Position numbers and translations under genes: made by a program. A stretch of 51,411 nucleotides of DNA from Planctomycetia bacterium. GTDB taxonomy: Bacteria > Planctomycetota > Planctomycetia > Pirellulales > Thermoguttaceae. How positions within the stretch are numbered: position 1 is the stretch's first letter; the number at the start of each line of letters is the position of its first letter. The DNA lies in contig JAUNMR010000029.1 of NCBI GenBank assembly GCA_030537455.1, positions 1-51,411 on the forward strand. The letters run 5' to 3'. Below, one piece after another: positions 32,576-40,907 of this stretch. A model generated the notes under the pieces. That model was not told the DNA's origin, did no database searches, and was given only the letters and a program-made list of their open reading frames with translations.

Positions 32576-33979
32576 CTAGATATTCTTTTCCCCACGAATG
32601 TGCGCCAATGCGGAGTATTCGCGCGCAAGTTCTGCGTCGTCGGGACGCTCTTCCAGCGCGCCCTGATAGGCGCTCAGCGCGTCGTCGTATTCCCCGAGGG
32701 CGGCGAGCGTGCGCGCCAGCTCTATGCGCGCGTCAACGTAATTCTCGTCGATTTCCAACGCCGCATAGAATCTCTCGCGCGCCGCGGTAAAGTCGTCCAG
32801 ACGCATGAGAACCATACCGAGTCGGTAATATAACCCCGCGTCGGGGCCGTTCATGAGCGCCGCGATACGATAGACGCGTAGCGCCTCGAGATAATCGCCG
32901 CGTTGCTCCAAACGCCAGGCGCTTTCGTAAAGCGCGTACACCTGACGACTTAGCGCGTTTTGCCAATGTTCGCGAATCGCTTCGGTCGGATCGAGCGCGG
33001 CGTTCTCGCTGGACTCGTGCTCCTCTTGGGGAACGATAAGCGCTTGAAAACGTTCGGGGTCGGCGAAAATGGAGTCGGATTTCATCTCGCGCATGGTCGC
33101 AGGCGTTGAAACGCTCTTGGCGTCGACGTCGGCGTCGTGCGCGTCGCTTGTAAGCGTAAAGAGATCGAGAAAAGCGGGGCGTGCAGAGCTTTGCGTCTTC
33201 TCGGCGTTCCATTGCGCCAGAGAATCCGCTAGTGCGATTTCTTCTTCGTCTTTCGAGAGTTTTTCCGGCGGCTCGGGCTTAACGTAGGATCCGTCGGTCG
33301 GCTGAGCGTCGAAGGGAAAGCGCATTTGTCCACGTGAGTCGAACGGGACGCCGTGGCAGTATAGCGGCTCGGAGCCGTCGTCGGACAGGCTCGTTTGCAG
33401 AATGACGTCGCCAACGTCGACCGGGTCGTTTGCGTTAAGCTCTTGCGAAGGCGTGGCTTTCGGTAGGTCAAAGCGTGTTAGACGCGTCAGATAGCGCGCG
33501 AGCGCCTCCTCTGTGACATTGCCGGACAGTAGAAACGCCAGGCGTCGTGCGACCAGGATTTCACGCGGCGCCAGTAGCGGTAGCGCGGAGTCCTTAAGCG
33601 TCGCGCGTAGAAACCCGCGACGCATCCATCGGCGGATCGTTACAACCGACACGCCTACCAGTTCTGCGATCGAACCCGGTGTATAGCCGTTTACCGACGC
33701 GGCGGCGTTTTCCCCGGACTCCTCGAGCATGCGCAGAAATTCCGATTCGGTCACGACGCGTAGAGAGCCCGCTTCAAAGGACGCGCGCGTACGATCGTCG
33801 TAGAGCTGAGATAATTCCGCGCGCGTTTGCGCCAACGGCGACTCTTCCCCGAGAACTATAAGATTGACCGTCTCGTCAAGTGTGTGCGACACGCGAAAGC
33901 CGGCGCTACGCGCGAGGGTCTGCGCGTCGCGTTTACGCGCCCCAGCGAGGCGACCGTAGAAGTATATTCGTGTGCGCAT
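32576..33979 (-). CDS. BRCT - MerR-type HTH - TPR fusion protein
   Basis: 467 aa from the ATG at 33979; a start 15 codons earlier is possible. Residues about 1-85 look like a BRCT-type fold (RIYFYGRLAGARKRDAQTL, then GFRVSHTLDETVNLIVLGEE). A winged-helix MerR-type DNA-binding region follows (about 97-165: YTPGSIAELVGVSVVTIRRW, then MRRGFLRA and LLAPREILVARRL). A long acidic linker (about 175-340) leads to at least three tetratricopeptide repeats (about 350-460: AWRLEQRGDYLEALRVYRIA, LYYRLGMVLMRLDDFTAARE, RIELARTLAALGEYDDALSA). It suggests a regulator or scaffold at DNA with a protein-docking tail. The combination is unusual and I do not know a function. It is convergent with moxR. Confidence 0.72.
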   Translation of the reverse strand: MRTRIYFYGRLAGARKRDAQTLARSAGFRVSHTLDETVNLIVLGEESPLAQTRAELSQLYDDRTRASFEAGSLRVVTESEFLRMLEESGENAAASVNGYTPGSIAELVGVSVVTIRRWMRRGFLRATLKDSALPLLAPREILVARRLAFLLSGNVTEEALARYLTRLTRFDLPKATPSQELNANDPVDVGDVILQTSLSDDGSEPLYCHGVPFDSRGQMRFPFDAQPTDGSYVKPEPPEKLSKDEEEIALADSLAQWNAEKTQSSARPAFLDLFTLTSDAHDADVDAKSVSTPATMREMKSDSIFADPERFQALIVPQEEHESSENAALDPTEAIREHWQNALSRQVYALYESAWRLEQRGDYLEALRVYRIAALMNGPDAGLYYRLGMVLMRLDDFTAARERFYAALEIDENYVDARIELARTLAALGEYDDALSAYQGALEERPDDAELAREYSALAHIRGEKNI

Positions 33980-34671
33980 ACTACGTGACTCTCTAATGCG
34001 TCGGAAAAATGACAACGTCGCCACACCTTGGCGTCAACGATCTTCATCATTAAAGCGCTTCTGATAATCTTGACAAGCGACGTATGGCGTCAAAAGGCGG
34101 CGGAAGCGCCACGCTGTAATCAGTAAATATTTATTTTATAAAAGTTTTTTTCTTAGAAAAGGTAAATTATCCCCCTGTTTAGCAATTTGACGTAAATCCC
34201 CATGAATACAGAACCAGCAAAAAGATCGCCGGAAATCCTTTAAAATGTTAGACTTGTATAACATAAGAAAAGATTGAGATAGTATAAGCCTTAGGTTTAT
34301 TTATCCCGTTTAAATCGCGCCATAGCGAGTCGAAAAATCAGTGACGCGTCTTGAATGAAATCCGGATAAAGGGTATATTAAGTAATGTATATGCAGAGAG
34401 GTTGTTAGATAGTAACCTATCGAATTTAAACGACTTCAATCATATTTGTTCATTTGCGACGTTCGGAAAGAGAGAGCCGATCGTAGCGCGCCGCGTTGTT
34501 GGCGTGACCGTTTGATAAGTCTAAACCTTACGTTGCTAGGTCTCGGCGGACCGAACCGACGCTCGTGTTTGGCTTCCCCCTATGTCAGGAAATCAGACTA
34601 ATTGATTGTTGTGTCGCGTCGCATTGTCGAATGCGTCGCTGTGACGCGACTCTATATACCGAGGAGACTAA
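33980..34671. other. AT-rich intergenic region before hdrC
   Basis: About 690 bases between divergent genes, with no credible reading frame. It contains A/T-rich runs, an inverted repeat AGGTT...AACCT near 34400-34419, and at its right end a long hairpin close to the hdrC start. No clear sigma70 promoter was found. Confidence 0.5.
34613..34650 (+). promoter_or_regulatory. Long inverted repeat just upstream of hdrC
   Basis: GTCGCGTC (34613-34620) pairs with GACGCGAC (34643-34650), and the inner CGCATT (34620-34625) with AATGCG (34630-34635). It ends 22 bases before the ATG, next to TATATACC and the GAGGAG ribosome binding site. It could be an operator or a leader structure controlling the hdr/flx genes; this is inferred from position only. 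Confidence 0.45.
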
Positions 34672-35238
34672 ATGACTCTGGCGAAACAAGATAAGTCGGC
34701 GCGAGTAGAAGCGCTTGCCAATACTCGTTTAAGCGACTGTTACCAATGCGGAAAATGTACCGCCGGTTGTCCTCGCGGCGACGTGATGGACATGCCCCCG
34801 ACGCGCGTTATGCGCGCGGCTCAAATCGGCGCAATTGACCAGGCCGCCGGCTCGCTCGCCGTTTGGCAATGCCTCTCCTGTCTGACCTGTACTGCGCGCT
34901 GTCCCAAGTCGGTTGAAGTTGCCGGCGTTATGGACGCCATGCGTCAGATCGGAGTGGAAGATAATCTCACTAACCCCGCGGCTGTTAAGGTCGTCGAATT
35001 TCAAAAAGCTTTTCTACGTAATGTCAGACGAAACGGTCGCACCAACGAAACTGAAATGGCGACCGATTTTGAAGCGCGTTATTTCTTCCGGCGCTTCGAC
35101 GTTGTCAATGCTCTGAAAACCGGTATGCTCGCGCCTAAAATGCTCGCGCGCAAAAAGCTTGAGTTCAAACTCGGCTCGCCCGTGAAAGACAAGGCGTTGG
35201 TCAAACGTATCTTTGATAAATGTGACGTCAAACTGTAA
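34672..35238 (+). CDS. hdrC: Heterodisulfide reductase-like subunit C
   Basis: 188 aa. Two [4Fe-4S] motifs: CYQCGKCTAGCP (about 19-30) and CLSCLTCTARCP (about 66-77), each with the fourth Cys before Pro, then a helical C-terminus. HdrC carries electrons between HdrA and HdrB in the cytoplasm. An excellent ribosome binding site (GAGGAG, 6 bases before the ATG) fixes the start. It is the first gene of the hdr/flx cluster. A 181-base gap with GC-rich hairpins separates it from hdrB, which is unusual for partners in one complex. Confidence 0.93.
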   Translation: MTLAKQDKSARVEALANTRLSDCYQCGKCTAGCPRGDVMDMPPTRVMRAAQIGAIDQAAGSLAVWQCLSCLTCTARCPKSVEVAGVMDAMRQIGVEDNLTNPAAVKVVEFQKAFLRNVRRNGRTNETEMATDFEARYFFRRFDVVNALKTGMLAPKMLARKKLEFKLGSPVKDKALVKRIFDKCDVKL

Positions 35239-35277
35239 AGATTAATTACGTCCGAGTTCTCACGTGACGCGCGCGTG

Positions 35278-35335
35278 TGCGTGGCGCGGAGTCCTATTCT
35301 CCTCGCGCCAGGCGTGTGGCGGCGTTTTTGCTTTT
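35278..35335 (+). terminator. GC-rich hairpins between hdrC and hdrB, possible attenuator
   Basis: TGGCGCGGAG pairs imperfectly with the CTCCTCGCGCCA arm, and an overlapping CGCC...GGCG stem is followed by GTTTTTGCTTTTC. Either could reduce read-through between hdrC and hdrB. The stems are imperfect and mutually exclusive, so the call is tentative. Confidence 0.4.
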
Positions 35336-35419
35336 CATTCGTCGTGCGCACATTCGTGCGTAGCGTCTACGCGTCGCTATCCTCATGCTCGGATAAAATT
35401 ATAAAGGATTAATTTTAAG

Positions 35420-36277
35420 ATGAAGTTCGGTTATTATCCCGGTTGCGCTCTGCACGGCTCCTCCAGCGATTACGAATCGTCCGTGCGCGCGTGCTTAGGC
35501 AAACTCGACGTCCAGCTCGAAGAACTCCAAGATTGGATCTGCTGTGGCGCCACCGCCGCGCACTCGATCAATCACAAACTCGCTACCGCGTTGCCCGCGC
35601 GCAACCTCGGCATTGCCGAAAAAATGCAACTGACCAATCTTTTCGCGCCCTGTCCGATGTGCTCCATGGAGCTGAAAAAGGCCAGCGACGCGTTACAGAC
35701 CAGTGAAGAACTGCGCGCTGAAATGACTCAAATCGTTGAAACGCCGGTTCAAGGCTCCGTCGAAGTGCTCAATCTTATCCAAGTCTTCCAGCAGGTCGGC
35801 TACGATAAGATTGCCGAAGTCGCGACCAAAAAGCTCGACGTCTTCAAGCCGGCGTGCTACTACGGCTGTCTCCTGACGCGTCCGCCGAAGACCCTCAAGT
35901 TCGACGATCCAGAAGACCCCGTCTCAATGGACGAACTGCTCAAAAAACTCGGCGCTCAACCGGTCGAATGGAACTGCAAAACCGTCTGCTGTGGCGGCGG
36001 GTTGACGCTCTGTGACGAAGCCGGCGTCGCCGCGATGACATATCGCATTCTGCAAAACGCCGTCGATTCCGGCGCCAACTGCGTTGTCGTCGCCTGCCCC
36101 ATGTGCGAGGTCAATCTCGATATGCGCCAAGCGGACGCCAAGAAACTCGGTCTGTCTGTGGATGTGCCGATCTTCTATCTGACCGACCTTGTCGGTTTCG
36201 CGCTGGGTCTCGACGCCAAAGCGCTCGACGTCAATCGTCGTTTCGTCTCTATTCCTCAGGAAATGAAGAACATCTAA
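35420..36277 (+). CDS. hdrB: Heterodisulfide reductase-like subunit B
   Basis: 285 aa. Two complete CCG domains, each shown by a Cys, then CCG, then CPMC: YYPGCALHG / WICCGAT / APCPMCSME in the first half, and KPACYYGC / TVCCGGG / VACPMCEVN in the second. Each set can hold one noncubane [4Fe-4S] cluster, the site that reduces a disulfide in methanogens. In bacteria the physiological disulfide is mostly unknown. The start follows AAGGAT. The next gene begins 25 bases downstream. Confidence 0.95.
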   Translation: MKFGYYPGCALHGSSSDYESSVRACLGKLDVQLEELQDWICCGATAAHSINHKLATALPARNLGIAEKMQLTNLFAPCPMCSMELKKASDALQTSEELRAEMTQIVETPVQGSVEVLNLIQVFQQVGYDKIAEVATKKLDVFKPACYYGCLLTRPPKTLKFDDPEDPVSMDELLKKLGAQPVEWNCKTVCCGGGLTLCDEAGVAAMTYRILQNAVDSGANCVVVACPMCEVNLDMRQADAKKLGLSVDVPIFYLTDLVGFALGLDAKALDVNRRFVSIPQEMKNI

Positions 36278-36302
36278 GCCGCTCTGGCAAGAAAGAAGCG
36301 CC

Positions 36303-37289
36303 ATGACACGACACGCTCAATCGCACGACTCTTCGCGTCGCGCCTTCCTCAAGGGCGCCGCACTGGGCGCCTCCGCGCTATGCCTGCGCGGCGACGACGC
36401 TCGCGCCGACGCCGAAAATTGGGACAACGCGCCGAAACGTCAAAGCGGCGCGCGTCGCGGTAATCTCATTGCCGTTTCCAGTTACTCCTACTGGCATTTC
36501 GACGAAGAGCAAAGCGCGCCGATGGATATGTGCCTACGTAAAGCGGCGGAAACCGGTTTCGACGGCTTCGAGGTTCTCGAACAGCAGCTCGATCGCGTTG
36601 ATCTGCCCTATCTGCGCACATTACGTCGCGACGCCTTTCGCTATGGAATCTCCATCTGCAGTATGTCGACGCACCAGACCTTTGTGCGTCCCGACGCGGA
36701 GGAACGTAAGTTTAACGTCGAGAAGACCAAACATAGCATCGATCTGGCGAACGAGATGGGTATTCCGACCCTTCGCGTGAACACCGGTCGTTGGGATTCC
36801 TGGGGATCCTTCGACGCGCTCATGGAGCATCGCGGAATTGAGGAGCCTCTGCCCGGTCACACTAATGAAGAAGCCTTTCAATGGTGCGTCGCGGCATTTG
36901 AGGAACTACTGCCCTATGCCGAAAGCAAAGGCGTTATGCTTTGTCTGGAGAACCACTGGGGTCTGGCGCGCACCGCCAAGGGACTACTGGCGTTGCTCGA
37001 CGCGGTCGACTCCCCATGGTTCGGTTGTATGCTCGATACCGGCAACTTCCTCGACGATACCATGGAGCAGATCGAAATGTTGTTGACGCGCGCCACTTGC
37101 GTCCAGGCAAAAACATACTACGGAGGAGGCGTCTGGTACGAACTTCCGCTCGATTACCAAAAGATCGGCGAACTCTTCCGTAAGTACAACTATCGTGGGT
37201 TCGTGTCCCTCGAATTTGAGGGTAAAGAAAGCGCTCAGACCGCAGTTCCTAAAAGCCTGGCGCTTCTGCGTGAGAACCTTTACTTCTAA
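36303..37289 (+). CDS. Tat-exported sugar phosphate isomerase/epimerase-like TIM-barrel protein
   Basis: 328 aa. A twin-arginine signal (SSRRAFLKGAALGASALCL, residues 10-28) precedes the AP-endonuclease-2/xylose-isomerase-like barrel. Visible barrel motifs are FDGFEVLEQQ, ISICSMSTHQTF, PTLRVNTGRWDSW, LCLENHWGLART, FGCMLDTGNF and FVSLEFEGKE; the Glu/Asp residues of LEN, LDTGN and LEFEG would bind the metal. Tat export fits a protein that folds with its metal before export. Substrate unknown. It sits between hdrB and hdrA, 25 bases after hdrB, so it is probably co-transcribed, yet an exported enzyme has no known part in a cytoplasmic Hdr complex. Confidence 0.82.
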   Translation: MTRHAQSHDSSRRAFLKGAALGASALCLRGDDARADAENWDNAPKRQSGARRGNLIAVSSYSYWHFDEEQSAPMDMCLRKAAETGFDGFEVLEQQLDRVDLPYLRTLRRDAFRYGISICSMSTHQTFVRPDAEERKFNVEKTKHSIDLANEMGIPTLRVNTGRWDSWGSFDALMEHRGIEEPLPGHTNEEAFQWCVAAFEELLPYAESKGVMLCLENHWGLARTAKGLLALLDAVDSPWFGCMLDTGNFLDDTMEQIEMLLTRATCVQAKTYYGGGVWYELPLDYQKIGELFRKYNYRGFVSLEFEGKESAQTAVPKSLALLRENLYF

Positions 37290-37340
37290 TAATCCGTCCC
37301 GCGCCGACCTGTTTGGCGCCAAGATTGAACATATCCTAAT

Positions 37341-38297
37341 ATGACACACGCCCTTTTAATCCCCAAACGCTTTCGCGCTTGCGTGCGTTACGCGTTGACG
37401 TTCTGCGCGCTGGCGTTCTGCCACGCGGCGCTGAGCGTCGGCGCCAGTTACGCTCAGCAGGACGGAAGCCTCGCCAACGACGGGCGCGTCGTGATCAAGC
37501 AGGTCTTGACCAATGGCGTCGCGCTGGAAGTCGTAAAAGAAGGTCATGAACCCGCTTATGCGCATATTACGCTAGGCGATTCCGACGTCGAATATCAGAT
37601 CGACGCCTACGAGTCGCTCAATGTGATTCCGGAACAGGCGCGCGACGCGGTTCGCGCCATCTGGCAACGCCTCGGTGAAATTCCAGAAAAAACCGTCAAT
37701 ATAGAAATCGATACCACGGAAGCGCCCGAGGCGCAAGAGTGGGCCGAACGCGTGCAATCTCGCGTGCAATATTGGTATCCGAAGGTCGTGGCCATGCTCG
37801 ACGGACCAGAGGCTGTCGCGGCGATTCCCGAGGACTTCAAAATCCGTCTTGTCTTCAAGCCTTTCGACGGGGTAGCGTATGCGGCGGGTCGTGAAATCAC
37901 TGTGTCGAGTTCCTATATCAAGCGTAACCCAAAGGATTTCGGACTGGTGATTCATGAAACCACCCACGTCGCGCAAGCGTATCCGCGCGTGCGAGAGGTC
38001 TGGGCTATGGAAGGTATGACGGACTACATTCGTTACTTCATTACCGAACCGCGCTCGAAAAATACTTGGAGAATCGACCCCGAAAGATCCAAGTACACCG
38101 ACAGTTATGGCGTCACGGCGACTTTCTACGATTGGATTGTAAGAAACAAAGACCCGCAATTCATTCAAAAAATTCACCGCGTGTTTCGTTCGCGTCAAAG
38201 CGTCGAAAGGTTCTGTGTCGAAGAATACGACACGACCATGGCCGCAATGTGGAACGAGTTTATTTCCAGTTTAAACAGTAAAAGAGACAATAAGTAA
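37341..38297 (+). CDS. Exported basic-secretory-protein-like metallopeptidase
   Basis: 318 aa. An N-terminal signal peptide (about 1-40, core ALTFCALAFCHAALSVG) comes before a domain of unknown type (about 45-110) and the plant basic secretory protein-like region. The zinc motif is VIHETTHVAQAY (about 204-215), an HExxH site, with EGMTDYIRYF downstream giving the Asp that is the third ligand in the family. ITVSSSYIKRNPKDFG lies just before it. Its TAA stop touches the hdrA ATG directly (0 bases between), which strongly implies one transcript. A role linked to HdrABC is not known. Confidence 0.82.
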   Translation: MTHALLIPKRFRACVRYALTFCALAFCHAALSVGASYAQQDGSLANDGRVVIKQVLTNGVALEVVKEGHEPAYAHITLGDSDVEYQIDAYESLNVIPEQARDAVRAIWQRLGEIPEKTVNIEIDTTEAPEAQEWAERVQSRVQYWYPKVVAMLDGPEAVAAIPEDFKIRLVFKPFDGVAYAAGREITVSSSYIKRNPKDFGLVIHETTHVAQAYPRVREVWAMEGMTDYIRYFITEPRSKNTWRIDPERSKYTDSYGVTATFYDWIVRNKDPQFIQKIHRVFRSRQSVERFCVEEYDTTMAAMWNEFISSLNSKRDNK

Positions 38298-40331
38298 ATG
38301 GCTAAGATTGGCGTTTTTACATGTTGGTGTGGCGAGAATATCGCGCGGAATGTCGACGTCGAAAAGGTTTCCGAAGCTATTAAGAACCTCCCGGGCGTCG
38401 CTTGTAGCATGAACTACAAATATATGTGTAGCGAGCCGGGTCAATCTTTGATCGCCAGTCAGATCAAAGAACTCGGTCTTACCGGCGTGGTCGTGGCGAG
38501 TTGCTCCCCCCACATGCACCTTAAAACCTTCCGCAAGACTTGCGAAACCGCCGGCATTAATCCGTATCTCATTGAGATGGCTAATATTCGCGAGCAATGC
38601 TCTTGGGTTCACCCCGATAAAGAAATTGCCACCGCTAAGGCCATTGAACTGATTCACATGGCCGTGGAAAAGGTCAGACGCAATCACGCGCTAGCGCCGA
38701 TTAAGGTGCCCGTGACAAAACGCGCGCTGGTGATCGGCGCTGGCGTCGCCGGTATTCAAGCCGCGCTCGATATCGCTGCGGGCGGCGTGGAAGTCATTGT
38801 CGTGGAAAAGGAACCGTCGGTCGGAGGTAAAATGGCCGGTCTGTCCGAAACCTTCCCGACACTCGACTGCTCACAGTGTATTCTGACCCCGAGAATGGTC
38901 GAAGTCGGTCAGCATCCGAACATTAAGCTCATGACCTACTCCGAAGTGGAGAAGGTCGACGGGTTCGTTGGCAACTTCAAGGTTACGATCCGCAAAAAGG
39001 CGCGCTACGTCGATATCAATAAGTGCACCGGTTGCGGTTCCTGCTGGAACGCCTGTCCTCTCAAGGGCAAGATTCCCAATGCGTTCGACTACAATCTCGG
39101 TAATCGCGGCGCGATCTATATTCCGTTCCCGCAAGCGGTGCCCGCGCGACCGACGATTGACGCGGAAAACTGCATGCGCATTAAGAGCATGGCCAAGGGC
39201 AAAGAGCTCTGCGGTATCTGCTCCAAGAAGTGCCAGACTGAAGCGATTAATTTCCACGACAAAGACGAATTTGTCGAAGTGGAAGTCGGCGCTATCGTGG
39301 CCGCGACCGGCTATCAGCTCTATTCCATTAAGAAGGAACAAGAGAACCCGAATATTAAGGGTTACGGCGAATACGGTTACGGTAAGTACAAGGACGTCGT
39401 GGACTCCCTGCAGTTCGAACGTCTGATCTCCGCGTCCGGTCCCACCGGCGGCGAACCGCAACGTCCCTCTGATCACGAAGTCCCCAAGACGGTCGTCTTT
39501 ATTCAATGCGTCGGTAGCCGCGATAACGCTAAGGGTATTTCCTATTGCTCTAAGATCTGCTGTATGTACACCGCCAAGCACACCATGCTCTTTAAGCACA
39601 AGGTGCACGACGGTCAGGCTCACGTCTTCTATATGGACATTCGTTCCGGCGGTAAGATGTACGACGAGTTTGTGCGTCGCGCCATTGAGCAGGACGGCGC
39701 GCAATATCACCGCGGTCGTGTTTCTAAGATCGAAGAGATTGTGGTCGACGGCAAGAAGAAGCTGCGTTGCTACGGCGCGGACACCCTCGCGGGTCAGCCT
39801 TGCGTAGTCGACGCCGACATGGTCGTTCTGGCCGGCGCTATCATGCCCAGTTCCGGCGTAACGAGCCTAGCGCAAAAGCTTTCGGTCGGCTACAACGAGT
39901 ACGGCTTCCTGAGCGAATCGCACCCGAAACTTCGTCCGGTCGAAACGAACGCCGCTGGCGTCTTTGTGTGCGGCGCATGCCAAGGTCCCAAGGATATTCC
40001 CGAAACCGTCGCGCAAGCGTCCGCCGCGGCCGGTAAAGCGCTCATTATGCTTAGCCAGCCGATGCTCACACGCGAGCCGGAAATCGCCAAGGTCGATGAA
40101 AACCTCTGCGCCGCTTGTGGCGCCTGTGTTAAGGCGTGCCCGTATCAGGCGATCTCCAAGGAACAAGTCCTCGACCGTCGTGGCAATCTCATTAAGATGA
40201 CCTCGCGCGTCAATCAGGGTCTGTGCATGGGTTGCGGCACCTGCGTCGCGGTCTGTCCGTCGAAGTCGATCGACCTCATTGGCTTTACCGACGACCAGGT
40301 CTACGCGCAAATCGAGGCGCTCTGCGAATAA
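38298..40331 (+). CDS. hdrA: Heterodisulfide reductase-like subunit A (FAD, multiple Fe-S)
   Basis: 677 aa. The FAD- and iron-sulfur-containing bifurcating subunit of Hdr complexes. N-terminal region with VFTCWCGENI (about 6-15) and VVASCSPHMHLKTF. The FAD-binding Rossmann motif VIGAGVAGIQAALDIA is at about 140-155, followed by GGKMAGLSETFPTLDCSQC. The HdrA core clusters show CTGCGSCWNACP (about 245-256) and CGICSKKC (about 305-312). A second flavin-domain motif is GVFVCGACQGPKDIPE near 555. Two C-terminal ferredoxin clusters are CAACGACVKACP and CMGCGTCVAVCP. No in-frame selenocysteine is apparent. The start directly abuts the peptidase gene. Electron bifurcation is family knowledge; in this organism it is inferred. 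Confidence 0.96.
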   Translation: MAKIGVFTCWCGENIARNVDVEKVSEAIKNLPGVACSMNYKYMCSEPGQSLIASQIKELGLTGVVVASCSPHMHLKTFRKTCETAGINPYLIEMANIREQCSWVHPDKEIATAKAIELIHMAVEKVRRNHALAPIKVPVTKRALVIGAGVAGIQAALDIAAGGVEVIVVEKEPSVGGKMAGLSETFPTLDCSQCILTPRMVEVGQHPNIKLMTYSEVEKVDGFVGNFKVTIRKKARYVDINKCTGCGSCWNACPLKGKIPNAFDYNLGNRGAIYIPFPQAVPARPTIDAENCMRIKSMAKGKELCGICSKKCQTEAINFHDKDEFVEVEVGAIVAATGYQLYSIKKEQENPNIKGYGEYGYGKYKDVVDSLQFERLISASGPTGGEPQRPSDHEVPKTVVFIQCVGSRDNAKGISYCSKICCMYTAKHTMLFKHKVHDGQAHVFYMDIRSGGKMYDEFVRRAIEQDGAQYHRGRVSKIEEIVVDGKKKLRCYGADTLAGQPCVVDADMVVLAGAIMPSSGVTSLAQKLSVGYNEYGFLSESHPKLRPVETNAAGVFVCGACQGPKDIPETVAQASAAAGKALIMLSQPMLTREPEIAKVDENLCAACGACVKACPYQAISKEQVLDRRGNLIKMTSRVNQGLCMGCGTCVAVCPSKSIDLIGFTDDQVYAQIEALCE

Positions 40332-40396
40332 TTTTGGAGTCGTGACAACGCGCGACGTTATTCACTTCGAATTTTTTCACTTCAAGGGGAATTTTA

Positions 40397-40846
40397 ATGA
40401 ATTCCGAAACGACAAAAAACGACTCCTTTGAGCCGAAGATTATCGCGTTCGTGTGCAACTGGTGCACTTACCTCGGCGCTGACCTTGCCGGTACTAATCG
40501 TCTGGAGTATCCCGCGAATATCCGTATTATTCGACTCCCTTGCACCGGTCGTATCGATTTCAACTTGATTGTCAAGGCGTTTGAAATCGGCGCGGACGCC
40601 GTGCTCGTATCGGGTTGCCACCCTGGCGACTGCCACTATACCGCCGGCAACTTCCATGCGCGTCGTCGCTGGGGACTCTTCCGCGAGTTGCTCCAGACCG
40701 TCGGCGTCGATATGCAACGCGTGAACTTCTCCTGGATTTCCGCCGCAGAAGGCGCGAAATTCCAAAAACTCGTCACTGAAATCGTCGAGAAGACACGCCA
40801 ACTCGGTCCCTATACGGCCTATCATGACGTGGTTGAAAAGGCGTGA
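40397..40846 (+). CDS. mvhD: MvhD/FlxD-type iron-sulfur electron transfer subunit
   Basis: 149 aa. FVCNWCTYLGADLAG (about 15-29), RLPCTGRIDF (about 48-57) and GCHPGDCHYTAGN (about 74-86) hold the Cys residues that bind the [2Fe-2S] cluster in the hydrogenase delta-subunit family. The protein links HdrA to its electron donor. Hydrogenase large and small subunits (MvhA/MvhG) are absent; the genes that follow are Flx-type subunits, so the donor is expected to be NAD(P)H. It starts 65 bases after hdrA. Confidence 0.93.
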   Translation: MNSETTKNDSFEPKIIAFVCNWCTYLGADLAGTNRLEYPANIRIIRLPCTGRIDFNLIVKAFEIGADAVLVSGCHPGDCHYTAGNFHARRRWGLFRELLQTVGVDMQRVNFSWISAAEGAKFQKLVTEIVEKTRQLGPYTAYHDVVEKA

Positions 40847-40907
40847 CGCACGAGCGACGCCAGTGGTTTGAATCTAAAATTACACGAATTTAAAAGTCGA
40901 TATAAAT

